Notes: generated by a model not told the origin, from the letters alone. DNA of 32,421 nucleotides from Kiritimatiellia bacterium (GCA_007123265.1 SKLK01000067.1:1-32421); one strand, 5' to 3'; positions 1-8,106 are shown, numbered from the stretch's first letter. Program-made: numbers and translations.

Positions 1-294
1 GACCCTGATCCCGCGCTTGCTCGCGGCTCGGCGGGACGCCTCGCCCTACCAACCTCGGCACACGCGGAGGTAGGGCGAACCCTCCGGGTGAGCCGGGATT
101 GAGGTCTGAGCATGGTCCGACCCTGATCCCGCGCTTGCTCTCAGCTCGGCGGGACGCCTCGCCCTACCAACCTCTGCCCACGCGAAGGTAGGGCGAACCC
201 TCCGGGTGAGCCGGGACAATGGTCTGAGCATGGTCCGACCCTGATCCCTCGCTTGCTCTCAGCTCGGCGGGACGCCTCGCCCCAACCTCCGCCC
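1..294. repeat. 118-bp tandem repeat array with internal palindrome
   Basis: Two full units (1-118 and 119-236) and a partial third (237 to about 294) start with GACCCTGATCCC. Units 1 and 2 are nearly identical; unit 3 lacks about 4 bases at the CGCCCTACC step and then diverges. Each full unit contains an imperfect palindrome whose best arms are CGCCCTACC and GGTAGGGCG, with outer GCTC/GAGC pairs. The transcript of a unit could fold into a long hairpin. The array may continue left of the window. No convincing gene lies in 1-446; the ORFs there are by-products of the repeat. Confidence 0.85.
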
Positions 295-308
295 GCGCTT
301 TGCCTGGG

Positions 309-345
309 TCATTCCGAGCGGAGCGAAGCGTAGTCGAGGAATCTC
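309..345. repeat. short GA-rich element of interspersed-repeat type
   Basis: The stretch starting TCATTCCGAGCG and ending GTCGAGGAATCTC has ATTCC/GGAAT ends and inner GAGCG-type near-repeats. Its style is that of short intergenic repeats seen in many environmental genomes. There is only one copy in this window, so its repetitive nature is recalled rather than shown. Confidence 0.25.
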
Positions 346-446
346 ATTGGAAAGATGTGGCGAAATCCCCTTGTCGATGCGGGACGCTTGATTTAGCCTA
401 GTCCGTGAGTCCGGCTAATCCGTTTGGACCTCTTTCGGTGGGTAGC

Positions 447-734
447 ATGAGTTATTGGTCTTCCATATACCGCTTCGTTTGGTTGGCGTTGGGCGCGCTG
501 GTGCTCATCGGCATGGGGTTTATGTTTGTGCCTTTGATTCATCAGGACCGCGAGTATCACCGTCGCGAATCGACATTGCGCGAGGAGATTCGCCATGACG
601 AAGAACGCATACGCGAACTGCGTTTGAAACAGGAGCGGTTTCAGTCTGATCCCGCCTTTGTAGAGCGCATTGCCCATGAAATGGGGTTGGCCAAACCCGA
701 TGAGACCCTTTTCCGGTTTGTGAATGAAGATTGA
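447..734 (+). CDS. FtsB/DivIC-family septum formation initiator
   Basis: A 95-residue protein with the standard FtsB/DivIC layout: a short cytoplasmic start, one membrane segment (about residues 6-25), a charged coiled coil (about 30-65, containing REEIRHDEERIRELRLKQE) and the family-type C-terminal part with DPAFVERIAHEMG and KPDE. In this family the coiled coil partners with FtsL-like proteins at the division site. I chose ATG 447, which has GGTGGG just upstream; an in-frame GTG at 405 would add 14 residues with no better ribosome site. The next gene starts inside its last codons. FtsB or DivIC cannot be separated by sequence alone. Confidence 0.8.
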   Translation: MSYWSSIYRFVWLALGALVLIGMGFMFVPLIHQDREYHRRESTLREEIRHDEERIRELRLKQERFQSDPAFVERIAHEMGLAKPDETLFRFVNED

Positions 735-918
735 TGCCGGGCATGACTTTGGCACCCGCGAATGTCCCGGGTGCGCCATGCAGGTCGAGGCTAACCATAA
801 CCGGTGTCCGGTCTGTGGCTATGAGTTTCCCCAGCCGGGAACCCTGCAAAAATCGACGCGCTGGGGCGCACTCGTGTTGCTGATCATCTTTGTCGTGGTC
901 CTGTTGCGCCTGCTCTAA
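724..918 (+). CDS. small tail-anchored zinc-ribbon protein
   Basis: A 64-residue protein. Residues about 14-33 carry two CxxC pairs (CPGC and CPVCGYEFP), a rubredoxin-like zinc ribbon. Residues about 47-64 are one hydrophobic segment (ALVLLIIFVVVLLRLL) ending the protein, so the ribbon should face the cytoplasm on a C-terminal anchor. It overlaps the FtsB-like gene by 11 bases, which suggests coupled translation and perhaps a link to the division or envelope machinery. Its stop codon overlaps that of the convergent minus-strand gene. No specific function is recognised. Confidence 0.75.
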   Translation: MKIDAGHDFGTRECPGCAMQVEANHNRCPVCGYEFPQPGTLQKSTRWGALVLLIIFVVVLLRLL

Positions 919-1898
919 TCCGCCGGGCTAAGCGGGTGCACTTGTCCTTGCCCATCCACCAGTTTGATCAGGCGCACGGGATCGGTGCGGGCAATGGTGG
1001 TTACGCCTCCGATCAGGCGCGGACTCCTGTCACCACGCTCCGTTTCAATCCAGCCACCATCCAGCTCGGTACAAAGCCGACCCTGTGCGGTCAACACCCG
1101 GATGCGCAGTTGTGATGTCCCCAAGGCATACGTGGCCACGACCAGACTGGAATCGGCGGTGGTGTACAATCCGCCCGGCATTCCATAGCGTTCGCGCTGC
1201 TCGGCGGCCATGCGATCCCAAATCCGACTGGATCGAACCGGCTCGGACAAGTACAGGGTGGGTCCCGACTCGCCGACGCATCGGTCCGGCTGTTGCGGAT
1301 ACAAGAGTTGATTCATGCGTTCCCGTTCCTGTTCCTTGTACAGGTGACGTGGATCGGCAGGGTGGTGAAGCGGCGGACCCACCCGACGCTGCTGTTCGGG
1401 GCTGCGTTCGGCATCGTTCAGCATCGTATGAAACAGGGCTTCGTTCCGCTGGTGTTGGGCCGGTGATAGTTGCTGCACCGGCCAGAACGGCGGGAAACGG
1501 TCCCACGGGAACCGGGTGCGCAACCAGCCACAGCATACGCGCAAGGCAGGGGCGCGTAAGCCGGTGAGCCATTCTTCAGGGAAAGCGGGAACAGTGAAAC
1601 GACTGAGCGGTAGGCACCACCCGGTTCTCGTCTCTTCCGCATCGGCGAGAACCAAGGCATAGCGCGGCGGCTGCTCGACCGGTGTCCCCGGCCGCAAGAG
1701 GATCACCTCGCCGGGGCGCGGCGGGTTCTTCAAGTAGGCGTACTGGCCGCGTTGAGCCGACGGTTGATCGTTGGATGGCGTTGTTGTGGCTACATCGGCC
1801 CCAAACTCCTGCAAGGCCAGCGCAATTTCCCATTCATGCAGCCATTCCGCCAGTTGTTTGCGTTGCCGGTTAATTTGCTCTTTGTTCGTTTTGCTCAT
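915..1898 (-). CDS. unknown protein coupled to a sigma-like gene
   Basis: A 327-residue soluble protein that I do not recognise. The N-terminus (1-35) is charged and helical. Residues about 60-135 read like a small beta-barrel domain (PGEVILLRPGTP, YALVLADAEE, WCLPLSRFTVPAFPEEW), loosely like SH3-type or PemK-like folds, but this is only an impression. The middle is rich in Arg, Gln and Pro; the end has short beta-type segments. ATG 1898 lies inside the upstream gene, giving a 29-base overlap, so the two are almost certainly co-translated. Since the upstream product looks sigma-like, a role as its regulator is possible but unproven. No membrane segment is visible. Confidence 0.6.
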   Translation of the reverse strand: MSKTNKEQINRQRKQLAEWLHEWEIALALQEFGADVATTTPSNDQPSAQRGQYAYLKNPPRPGEVILLRPGTPVEQPPRYALVLADAEETRTGWCLPLSRFTVPAFPEEWLTGLRAPALRVCCGWLRTRFPWDRFPPFWPVQQLSPAQHQRNEALFHTMLNDAERSPEQQRRVGPPLHHPADPRHLYKEQERERMNQLLYPQQPDRCVGESGPTLYLSEPVRSSRIWDRMAAEQRERYGMPGGLYTTADSSLVVATYALGTSQLRIRVLTAQGRLCTELDGGWIETERGDRSPRLIGGVTTIARTDPVRLIKLVDGQGQVHPLSPAD

Positions 1899-2769
1899 CG
1901 GTCGAAATCCAACAATCCAGCCCTTTCTCCTTAAAGAAGCGAGCGGTCTCGATTTCCGGAGAAATTTTCAAAAAAATGAGCTCGCTCAACCGGGCCAGTC
2001 CTTTGCGCGCCAAACGTAACCAATAGGCGGGCGATTCATCGGCATGCTGGCACTTAATCTGGTCACAGAAGCGCTGAACCGCATGCACGTGGCTGGATTG
2101 CATAACGCTTTTGCCGCATTGCGCCCAGTTCAGGACATCCGGATCACTTAAGGCAAAGTGGTTGTGCCGCGCCCAGATCGCGATTTGTTCCCGCATAGAC
2201 AGGCTGGGCAGCATCTCCCGAGCGAGTTGATCGAGAACTTGATTCTCCTCTTGCTCGTCGAGCGGATGCTGTGGGGGCTGATCGTCCGGGATCAAATCGC
2301 TCAAGGTCAGCGATGAGCCCGGCGGACCGCTTGTTTGTCGCTGCGCGGCTAGGGGCGCATCCAGCGACTGCATGAAGCGAGGGCGATGTTCCCGACGCAG
2401 GAATTCGCGAACGGTGTCCCGGATCAGTAAGGACGCGCCCGACTCCATCGCGCGCGCCCATTCCCCCGCCATCGAATCGGCCCGTGTGGCCAGCCAGACC
2501 TTGTACTGCTTGCCATCGCGTTGGGTCCCGGTGCGCGCATGGGTCTCGAACCGGTGCCAGGCATCGCCGGGGTCCGGCCAGTCCGGTTCACCATCCACCC
2601 GGTCCATGCCGACCGCGTACCGGCGCAGATAGCCGGCAAACCGATGTTGGCCAAAGGCCTTCAACTCCGTCGCGATGTCGGGCGGACAACGACCAATCGC
2701 GCAGTGATCCAACCACGCCCGCCAAGCGGCTTGCGAGGTGATGGTTTCGGATGGTTGTCCGCTCCTCAT
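1870..2769 (-). CDS. sigma-70-like protein (divergent)
   Basis: A 299-residue protein from ATG 2769; a TTG at 2802 would add 11 residues. The central part resembles the linker and region 4 of sigma-70 proteins: SLDAPLAAQ, then LTLSDLIPDDQPP, an acidic DEQEEN stretch and a helical LPSLSMREQIAIWAR segment. The usual region 4.2 helix-turn-helix is not obvious; instead there is a WAQCGKSVMQSSHVHAVQRF stretch. The N-terminal half (QRDGKQYKVWLATRAD, SLLIRDTVREFLRRE) may correspond to a degenerate region 2. It is the first gene of a two-gene minus-strand operon and is divergent from the SNF2 gene. The family call is tentative: it could be a DNA-binding regulator that borrowed sigma parts. Confidence 0.45.
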   Translation of the reverse strand: MRSGQPSETITSQAAWRAWLDHCAIGRCPPDIATELKAFGQHRFAGYLRRYAVGMDRVDGEPDWPDPGDAWHRFETHARTGTQRDGKQYKVWLATRADSMAGEWARAMESGASLLIRDTVREFLRREHRPRFMQSLDAPLAAQRQTSGPPGSSLTLSDLIPDDQPPQHPLDEQEENQVLDQLAREMLPSLSMREQIAIWARHNHFALSDPDVLNWAQCGKSVMQSSHVHAVQRFCDQIKCQHADESPAYWLRLARKGLARLSELIFLKISPEIETARFFKEKGLDCWISTDEQNEQRAN

Positions 2770-2820
2770 ATCCGACCTGCAGGGTAATGTGGACCCTGCC
2801 AAAAGCCAATGATTTTAAGG

Positions 2821-2845
2821 GATGCAGCAGAAAAGATGCTGCATC
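2821..2845. other. perfect 9-bp hairpin in divergent intergenic region
   Basis: GATGCAGCA (2821-2829) and TGCTGCATC (2837-2845) are perfect inverted repeats around a 7-base loop. They lie in the 181-bp gap between the sigma-like gene (minus) and the SNF2 gene (plus). No T-run follows on either strand, so it is more likely an operator-like palindrome or an mRNA leader hairpin than a terminator. Further right, TGCTAAAGT (2880-2888) would fit an extended -10 for the SNF2 gene, without a clear -35. Confidence 0.5.
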
Positions 2846-2950
2846 TCATACGGGAAGATATACGCAAATCCGTCAAGTGTGCTAAAGTGTCCAATTCAAC
2901 TTTTTCGGGGGAAAAGGGGATCAAAAGCTGAAGAGGATAACCGATTGGCC

Positions 2951-5900
2951 ATGTTGAAGCTTTGTGACATTTCAAAGGCGGAGGTGCCGCAACCGGTACA
3001 ACGTCGGGGCGAAGGCTATTGGATTGCCGGGCGCGTACGTTTGATTGAACTGGCCGATGGCGTGGCGCAGGCCTATGTACGAGGCGCCCGCCGCTATCAA
3101 GTCGAGGTGAATCTAAACGAGCCCAACGAGCAGGTGGATTATCCTGTGGTGAAAGGCACGTGTTCCTGTCCGTATTTCCAAACGCATGGCTATTGCAAGC
3201 ACCTGTGGGCCGTGCTGCGTGCGGTGGATGAGATTGATCCCTGGTCACTGCGGCCCGGCACCGTCTACAGCCGCGTGTCCAAGGATGATTCACCGCAATC
3301 CGCGTTCAAGGTTTTGTCGCAAGCCGAGTGGATGAAAGATTTGAATCGATTGGGTGACGTAAAGACGTTTCGGCCGTCCGATAGCGACGATGCCGTGGCC
3401 GCGTTTGAAGATCTGCGCTTTGCCTTGAATCCCTATGATGTGGATTGGTCGGACTATTTGCGGATGGTTCCACAGGTCCGCCGACGTCTGAAGAATGGTG
3501 AATGGGGCAAGTGGCAGCCGATGCAAGCAAACCATATCAATGACGGAGTGCCGCCGCATGAATGGACTTTGGCGCTGGCACTGATCGGATTAAATCGAGG
3601 CGATGTTTCCGGCATGGGCGAGGGGGTGACCGATCGTCACGCCGGGCAATGGGTGCCGCAGATCGCGAGCACGGGGAAGTTGTATTATGTTGGGGAGGCG
3701 GAGGAGGAGGGGCCGCTGGCATGGGACAACGGTCCGCCGTGGCGATTGACGTTGGCCTTGGAACCGACGGAAACCGGGTACACGTTGCGCACGTATTTTG
3801 AGCGGGACAGCGAACGCCGCCCCTTGCGCTGGGCCTTCGCGATACGGGCGGGCGTGATTTTGGCGGAAGGCCAGCTTGGCCGCTTCCATCCGGCGGCGGC
3901 GTCACGTGCCTGGGCCAAAGCGATGTTGGGCCGCCGCGACATTGAGGTGCCGACCGAGGACGTGCGTCCGTTTATCGAATCGTTGACTGATCGGGATGAC
4001 TTGCCGCCTCTGCAACTGCCCGCTGAGGTGGACTTCGTCAAAACGGAGGCGCCGTCCCTGCTCGAGTTGGCGCTACTGCAATCCAATGCAAAGGACGGGA
4101 AATGGATCCCGGCGCGCGTCCTGTTTCATTACGGAGACGAACAGGTCCCGGCCTATTCCGCCCCCTCCCTGCACGTGCCCGGCGATGGCGAAGGAGACGT
4201 TATTCGACTCCGGGATCGCGGTGCCGAGGAGGCCGCGCTGGCCCAGCTACAGCAATGGCCGCACCGCCGGGCCAATTACTTCGAGCGCAGCGACGCCCAC
4301 GTGCAATTCGATGGCCAAGCGTTGGTTTCGCTGGTTGAGGGGTTGACGGACGCCGGCTGGCGGGTGACGGCGGAGGAAAAGCTCTATCGGCCACCGGGGA
4401 CCATGAAGGTGTCGGTCAAGTCCGGTATTGATTGGTTCGATCTACAGGCCGACTGCGATTTCGGCGGAGTACACGCCAGTTTACCCATGCTATTAAAGGC
4501 GGCGCGCGATCGGTCGCGCTGGGTGGAATTGGATGATGGCTCTTACGGCCTGTTGCCGGAGGAGTGGCTGGCGAAATGGGCGCCGCTGGCGGTCCTCGGA
4601 GAGGATACCGACGATCGTGTGCGTTTCACTGCGTCGCAAGCCGGGTTACTGGATGCGTGGTTACTGAAGCAACCGGAAGTGGATCTGGATGCCCGTTTTC
4701 AACAGATGCGCGAGCAATTGCGCGCCTTTGGCAGCTTGAAACCAGCGAAAACGCCATCTGGTTTCAAAGGCCAACTGCGCCCCTATCAACGGGAGGGGTT
4801 GGGTTGGCTGTTGTTCCTGCAATCGTTGGGTTTGGGCGGATGTCTGGCCGACGATATGGGCTTGGGCAAAACCGTGCAGGTATTGGCGTTGCTTGAGCGT
4901 CGGCGCACGCAGCGTAAGCGCCAAGGAGTACCGGCTTCACTGATTGTGGCGCCGCGGTCGTTGATTTTTAATTGGCTGCGCGAAGCCGAGCGGTTTGCGC
5001 CGCGCTTGAAAATCGTGGACCACACGGGCACCGGCCGCGATGTGGATCCGGATTGGGGAACGAAATGCGACGTGGTGTTGACCACCTACGGCACCCTTCG
5101 ACGCGATATCGGTGCGCTCAAGGAAATCGAATTCGACTATGTGATCCTGGACGAGTCGCAAGCCATCAAGAATGCGGTGGCGTTAACCGCCAAATCCGTG
5201 CGCCTGCTCAAGGCGCGGAACCGATTGGCCTTGAGCGGCACGCCGATCGAGAATCATCTGGGCGAGCTGTGGAGTTTGATGGAGTTTTTGAATCCCGGTC
5301 TGTTAGGCCGTTCCAAAGGGTTCGGTCAGCTTTGGGGCAGTACCGAGGCGGATCCCGCGCAGCGGGCTGTGCTGGCCCGGGCGATGCGGCCGTTTATCTT
5401 GCGTCGCACCAAGGAACAAGTCGCGACCGATCTGCCGGAGCGACAGGAAGATACGCTGATGTGCGCGTTGCTGCCGTCGCAACGGGAACAATACGACAGC
5501 TTGCTAGCGCATTATCGGCAGTCGCTGTTGAGCAAGATTGATCGAGGCGGTCTAGCCCGGAACAAGATGCACGTGCTGGAGGCGTTGCTGCGGTTGCGCC
5601 AGGCGGCTTGCCATCCGGGGCTGGTCGATCCCGCTTTGGGGGATCAGTCCAGTGCGAAATTCGAAATGCTTTGGCCACGCTTGGAGGAATTAATGGAGGA
5701 GGGGCACCGGGCCTTGATCTTCTCCCAGTTCACGTCCCTGCTGGCCCTGTTGCGCCGCCGATTGGACGCCGCCGGGATCGCCTACGCCTATCTGGACGGG
5801 CGCACACGAAATCGCGAAGCCTGCGTCGAGCGTTTCCAAACATCGCCCGACGTGCCGCTGTTTTTGATCAGCTTAAAGGCCGGCGGGCTGGGGCTGAACC

Positions 5901-6157
5901 TGACGGCGGCCGACTATGTGTTCCTGCTTGATCCGTGGTGGAATCCGGCTGTGGAAGCGCAGGCCATCAACCGGGCCCATCGCATTGGGCAGGTGAACCG
6001 GGTTTTGGCCTACCGCATGATCGCTGCCGACACCATTGAAGAAAAGGTCCTGCAATTGCAGGAACAAAAGCGCGAGCTGGCCGATGCGATACTGGGTGAG
6101 GACAATGCGCTGATCCGTAATCTGACGCGGGAAGATCTGGAGTGGCTGTTGACGTAG
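2951..6157 (+). CDS. SWIM zinc finger / SNF2-family helicase-like ATPase
   Basis: A protein of 1068 residues. Near the N-terminus is a SWIM zinc-binding motif (C71, C73, C82, H84, CxCx8CxH). A long middle region (about 150-560) corresponds to the bacterial SNF2-associated part. The Snf2 ATPase core follows: Walker A DDMGLGKT with K640, motif II DESQ at 734-737, and motif VI NRAHRIGQ around H1010. Such proteins use ATP to move along double-stranded DNA and remodel or displace bound proteins, RNA polymerase in the case of RapA. I chose ATG 2951; TTG 2945 is better spaced from a GAAGAGGA ribosome site, and a longer frame reaches 2822 but its N-terminus is unlike the family. Monocistronic or first in an operon with the gene at 6170. 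Confidence 0.9.
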   Translation: MLKLCDISKAEVPQPVQRRGEGYWIAGRVRLIELADGVAQAYVRGARRYQVEVNLNEPNEQVDYPVVKGTCSCPYFQTHGYCKHLWAVLRAVDEIDPWSLRPGTVYSRVSKDDSPQSAFKVLSQAEWMKDLNRLGDVKTFRPSDSDDAVAAFEDLRFALNPYDVDWSDYLRMVPQVRRRLKNGEWGKWQPMQANHINDGVPPHEWTLALALIGLNRGDVSGMGEGVTDRHAGQWVPQIASTGKLYYVGEAEEEGPLAWDNGPPWRLTLALEPTETGYTLRTYFERDSERRPLRWAFAIRAGVILAEGQLGRFHPAAASRAWAKAMLGRRDIEVPTEDVRPFIESLTDRDDLPPLQLPAEVDFVKTEAPSLLELALLQSNAKDGKWIPARVLFHYGDEQVPAYSAPSLHVPGDGEGDVIRLRDRGAEEAALAQLQQWPHRRANYFERSDAHVQFDGQALVSLVEGLTDAGWRVTAEEKLYRPPGTMKVSVKSGIDWFDLQADCDFGGVHASLPMLLKAARDRSRWVELDDGSYGLLPEEWLAKWAPLAVLGEDTDDRVRFTASQAGLLDAWLLKQPEVDLDARFQQMREQLRAFGSLKPAKTPSGFKGQLRPYQREGLGWLLFLQSLGLGGCLADDMGLGKTVQVLALLERRRTQRKRQGVPASLIVAPRSLIFNWLREAERFAPRLKIVDHTGTGRDVDPDWGTKCDVVLTTYGTLRRDIGALKEIEFDYVILDESQAIKNAVALTAKSVRLLKARNRLALSGTPIENHLGELWSLMEFLNPGLLGRSKGFGQLWGSTEADPAQRAVLARAMRPFILRRTKEQVATDLPERQEDTLMCALLPSQREQYDSLLAHYRQSLLSKIDRGGLARNKMHVLEALLRLRQAACHPGLVDPALGDQSSAKFEMLWPRLEELMEEGHRALIFSQFTSLLALLRRRLDAAGIAYAYLDGRTRNREACVERFQTSPDVPLFLISLKAGGLGLNLTAADYVFLLDPWWNPAVEAQAINRAHRIGQVNRVLAYRMIAADTIEEKVLQLQEQKRELADAILGEDNALIRNLTREDLEWLLT

Positions 6158-6169
6158 GAGACCGGACAC

Positions 6170-6595
6170 ATGTCGATGCCATCCGTTAACATATCCCCGC
6201 AGAAGGAAGCCGCGCTGAAGCGGCGCATGGCCGCGCTGGCCATTCGCGAAGCGGACCTCACCGAACGCTTCATCCGTGGCAGCGGTAAAGGGGGACAAAA
6301 AATCAACAAGACATCGTCTTGTGTCTATGTGTTCCATGCCCCTTCAGGGATCGAGGTGAAATGTCAGCGGCACCGCTCGCAGGCGATGAACCGGTTTTTG
6401 GCGCGGCGCGAATTGTGTGATCGCCTGGAGGCGCGCCAACAAGGCGAGCAAAGCAAACGCGAGCAGGAGCGGGCCCGTATTCGGCGGCAGAAGCGACGTC
6501 GTTCCCGTCGTCAAAAGGCGCGCATGCTCGACGATAAACGCAAGCAAGGCGAAAAGAAGGTCTTGCGGGCGCCGGTCCGGCACGCGGATGATTAG
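6170..6595 (+). CDS. release-factor-like protein with GGQ domain only
   Basis: A 141-residue protein made of the RF-1 catalytic domain without the stop-codon-reading domains. GSGKGGQKINKT holds the GGQ tripeptide that triggers peptidyl-tRNA hydrolysis in the ribosome. SGIEVKCQRHRSQAMNR is typical of the same domain. The C-terminal third is very basic (RRQKRRRSRRQKAR), as in ArfB/YaeJ, where such a tail enters the empty mRNA channel. The arrangement also resembles the MTRFR (C12orf65) type. Its likely role is to rescue stalled ribosomes. GGAG at 6157-6160 gives good spacing to ATG 6170. It sits just before prmC, the enzyme that methylates GGQ glutamines. Confidence 0.8.
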   Translation: MSMPSVNISPQKEAALKRRMAALAIREADLTERFIRGSGKGGQKINKTSSCVYVFHAPSGIEVKCQRHRSQAMNRFLARRELCDRLEARQQGEQSKREQERARIRRQKRRRSRRQKARMLDDKRKQGEKKVLRAPVRHADD

Positions 6596-6668
6596 ACGTC
6601 TGAATTAGTTTTTTTATGCGCGAGCTTGCCCCAATCGCCATGATTGCAGTGGAGGGAGGCGGCTTTCT

Positions 6669-7589
6669 ATGGTACCTTTCCAAAAGAAAAGCGACGGAGT
6701 AATCATTTTGAGTGTTAGTTCCACAATACCGCAAGTTCAGCCCTTGAGTGTGGGCGAAGCGTTGGACCAGTTGACCGCGGCGATGGCGACGCGTGAAGCA
6801 GCGCGTAACGCGGCGGAATGGTTAGTGGCGGCCCTGCTGGGTTGTCCGCGTCTTGACGTGTCCCAGCGGCTGTCGGATTTGCTGCCGCTAGAACAGCAGC
6901 GCCAATTGATATCGTGGCGGGAACGGGCGGCGGCGCATGAGCCAATCCAATACATCCTCGGCGAGACGGAATTTATGGGCATGCCGATAAAGTGCGATGC
7001 CCGGGCCCTGATCCCGCGTCCCGAGACGGAACAACTGGTCGAGCAGGTACTGGCCGATCCCTTGTTGGGCATCATCAGCGAACCGCACCTAGTCGATGTG
7101 GGGACCGGCACGGGCTGCATCGCCTTGGCCCTTGCCCAGCGTTTGCCGACGGCTCAGATTTTGGCCATCGACGCCAGCGCGGATGCCTTGACGTTGGCGC
7201 AGGAGAATGTGGAGCGCCAGTCCTGCGCCGGGCAAGTGACCTTGCAACAAGGCGACTTACTCGATCACGTGCCGTCCGGTATGGCCCATCTAATTGTCGC
7301 GAACCTGCCGTATATTTCGTCATCGGACTGTGAGCAATTGCCGCCCGAGGTGCGTGAGCATGAGCCGTTACAGGCCTTGGACGGCGGCATGACGGGACGT
7401 GAAATGATTGAGCGATTGGTCGCGCAAGCCATCGATGCGCTGCAAGCGGGTGGAGCCTTGTATTTGGAAGTGGGCGCGGGACAGGCCCAAGACGTGGCGT
7501 CCGTTTTGCGGGACCACCAGTATCAGGCCGTGGCCATGATGGAGGACTATGCCGGTAAAGACCGCTTTGTGAAAGGATATCGTCCATGA
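6669..7589 (+). CDS. prmC: release factor glutamine methyltransferase PrmC (HemK)
   Basis: 306 residues with the two PrmC parts: a helical N-terminal domain ending near EPIQYILGETEFMG (the usual EPxQYIxGxxxF signature) and a Rossmann SAM-dependent methyltransferase (DVGTGTGCIALALAQ for SAM binding). The substrate-binding motif, normally NPPY, is NLPY here (N212). The enzyme methylates the Gln of the GGQ motif in release factors. GTGGAGGGAGG upstream supports ATG 6669. The last bases overlap the next gene (ATGA), so the two are coupled. An internal TTG start near 6708 would remove a poorly conserved N-terminal tail. Confidence 0.92.
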   Translation: MVPFQKKSDGVIILSVSSTIPQVQPLSVGEALDQLTAAMATREAARNAAEWLVAALLGCPRLDVSQRLSDLLPLEQQRQLISWRERAAAHEPIQYILGETEFMGMPIKCDARALIPRPETEQLVEQVLADPLLGIISEPHLVDVGTGTGCIALALAQRLPTAQILAIDASADALTLAQENVERQSCAGQVTLQQGDLLDHVPSGMAHLIVANLPYISSSDCEQLPPEVREHEPLQALDGGMTGREMIERLVAQAIDALQAGGALYLEVGAGQAQDVASVLRDHQYQAVAMMEDYAGKDRFVKGYRP

Positions 7590-8053
7590 CCGGCTCCCGT
7601 CGTCCGACCCCGCTGCGTCCTTCGATCCGGCATCGGCGTGTGCCGCGTCAGCAGAATCGCTTCGTCGCCCCGGTGATGTTGTTGGCCGTGTTGGCTCTGG
7701 TCATGCAAATGTATTGGATGCAAAACAATTGGGGCGAGATGGTGCGGCGCGAGGATCGTCAACCATTGAGTGCCGAGTTAATGGACCTGATGCGCGCCAA
7801 GGTCATCACTATGTACGAATGCGACTATTGTTCGGGCAGCGGTGTGCTCGATGACCCGGACGTGCCCGGCGAGCGAATGCTATGCGGCATTTGCCAAGGC
7901 GTCGGGTATCAATTGACCCGCCGCTTCACGCCTCAGGATCGCATGTGCCTGAATTGCGGCGGTATGGGCCGGATTTTTTCGGATGATCGGCAGCAGGAAG
8001 CCGATTTTTGCCCCCGCTGCGATGGCCGTGGACTGATCGAATTCGGGGATTGA
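7586..8053 (+). CDS. membrane-anchored DnaJ-type zinc-finger protein
   Basis: 155 residues. After a basic N-terminus there is one membrane segment (about residues 30-46, APVMLLAVLALVMQMYW). The rest carries four CxxCxGxG-type repeats: CDYCSGSG, CGICQGVG, CLNCGGMG and CPRCDGRG. This is the number found in DnaJ, where they bind two zinc ions and help hold unfolded protein, but no J domain is present. The topology suggests that the zinc part lies on one face of the inner membrane. It overlaps prmC by 4 bases and precedes ffh, so a role near nascent-chain or membrane-protein handling is conceivable; this is context only. Confidence 0.75.
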   Translation: MTGSRRPTPLRPSIRHRRVPRQQNRFVAPVMLLAVLALVMQMYWMQNNWGEMVRREDRQPLSAELMDLMRAKVITMYECDYCSGSGVLDDPDVPGERMLCGICQGVGYQLTRRFTPQDRMCLNCGGMGRIFSDDRQQEADFCPRCDGRGLIEFGD

Positions 8054-8106
8054 TTTTAGCGGTCGATTCGACAGACTCAGCGGCCCATACGAATCGGAGT
8101 GCGACG

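Noticed and set aside
1-294. Possible CRISPR array
   Set aside because: The repeated unit is 118 bp with no short constant repeat alternating with variable spacers; neighbouring units are similar over their whole length.
2822-2950. N-terminal extension of the SNF2 protein from ATG 2822
   Set aside because: The 43 extra residues resemble translated intergenic sequence, include the hairpin at 2821-2845, and lack a ribosome site; the start near 2945-2951 is preferred.
6596-6668. Terminator suggested by the seven-T run at 6609-6615
   Set aside because: The preceding palindrome AGACGTCT has no loop and cannot form a stable stem, so a rho-independent terminator is not supported.
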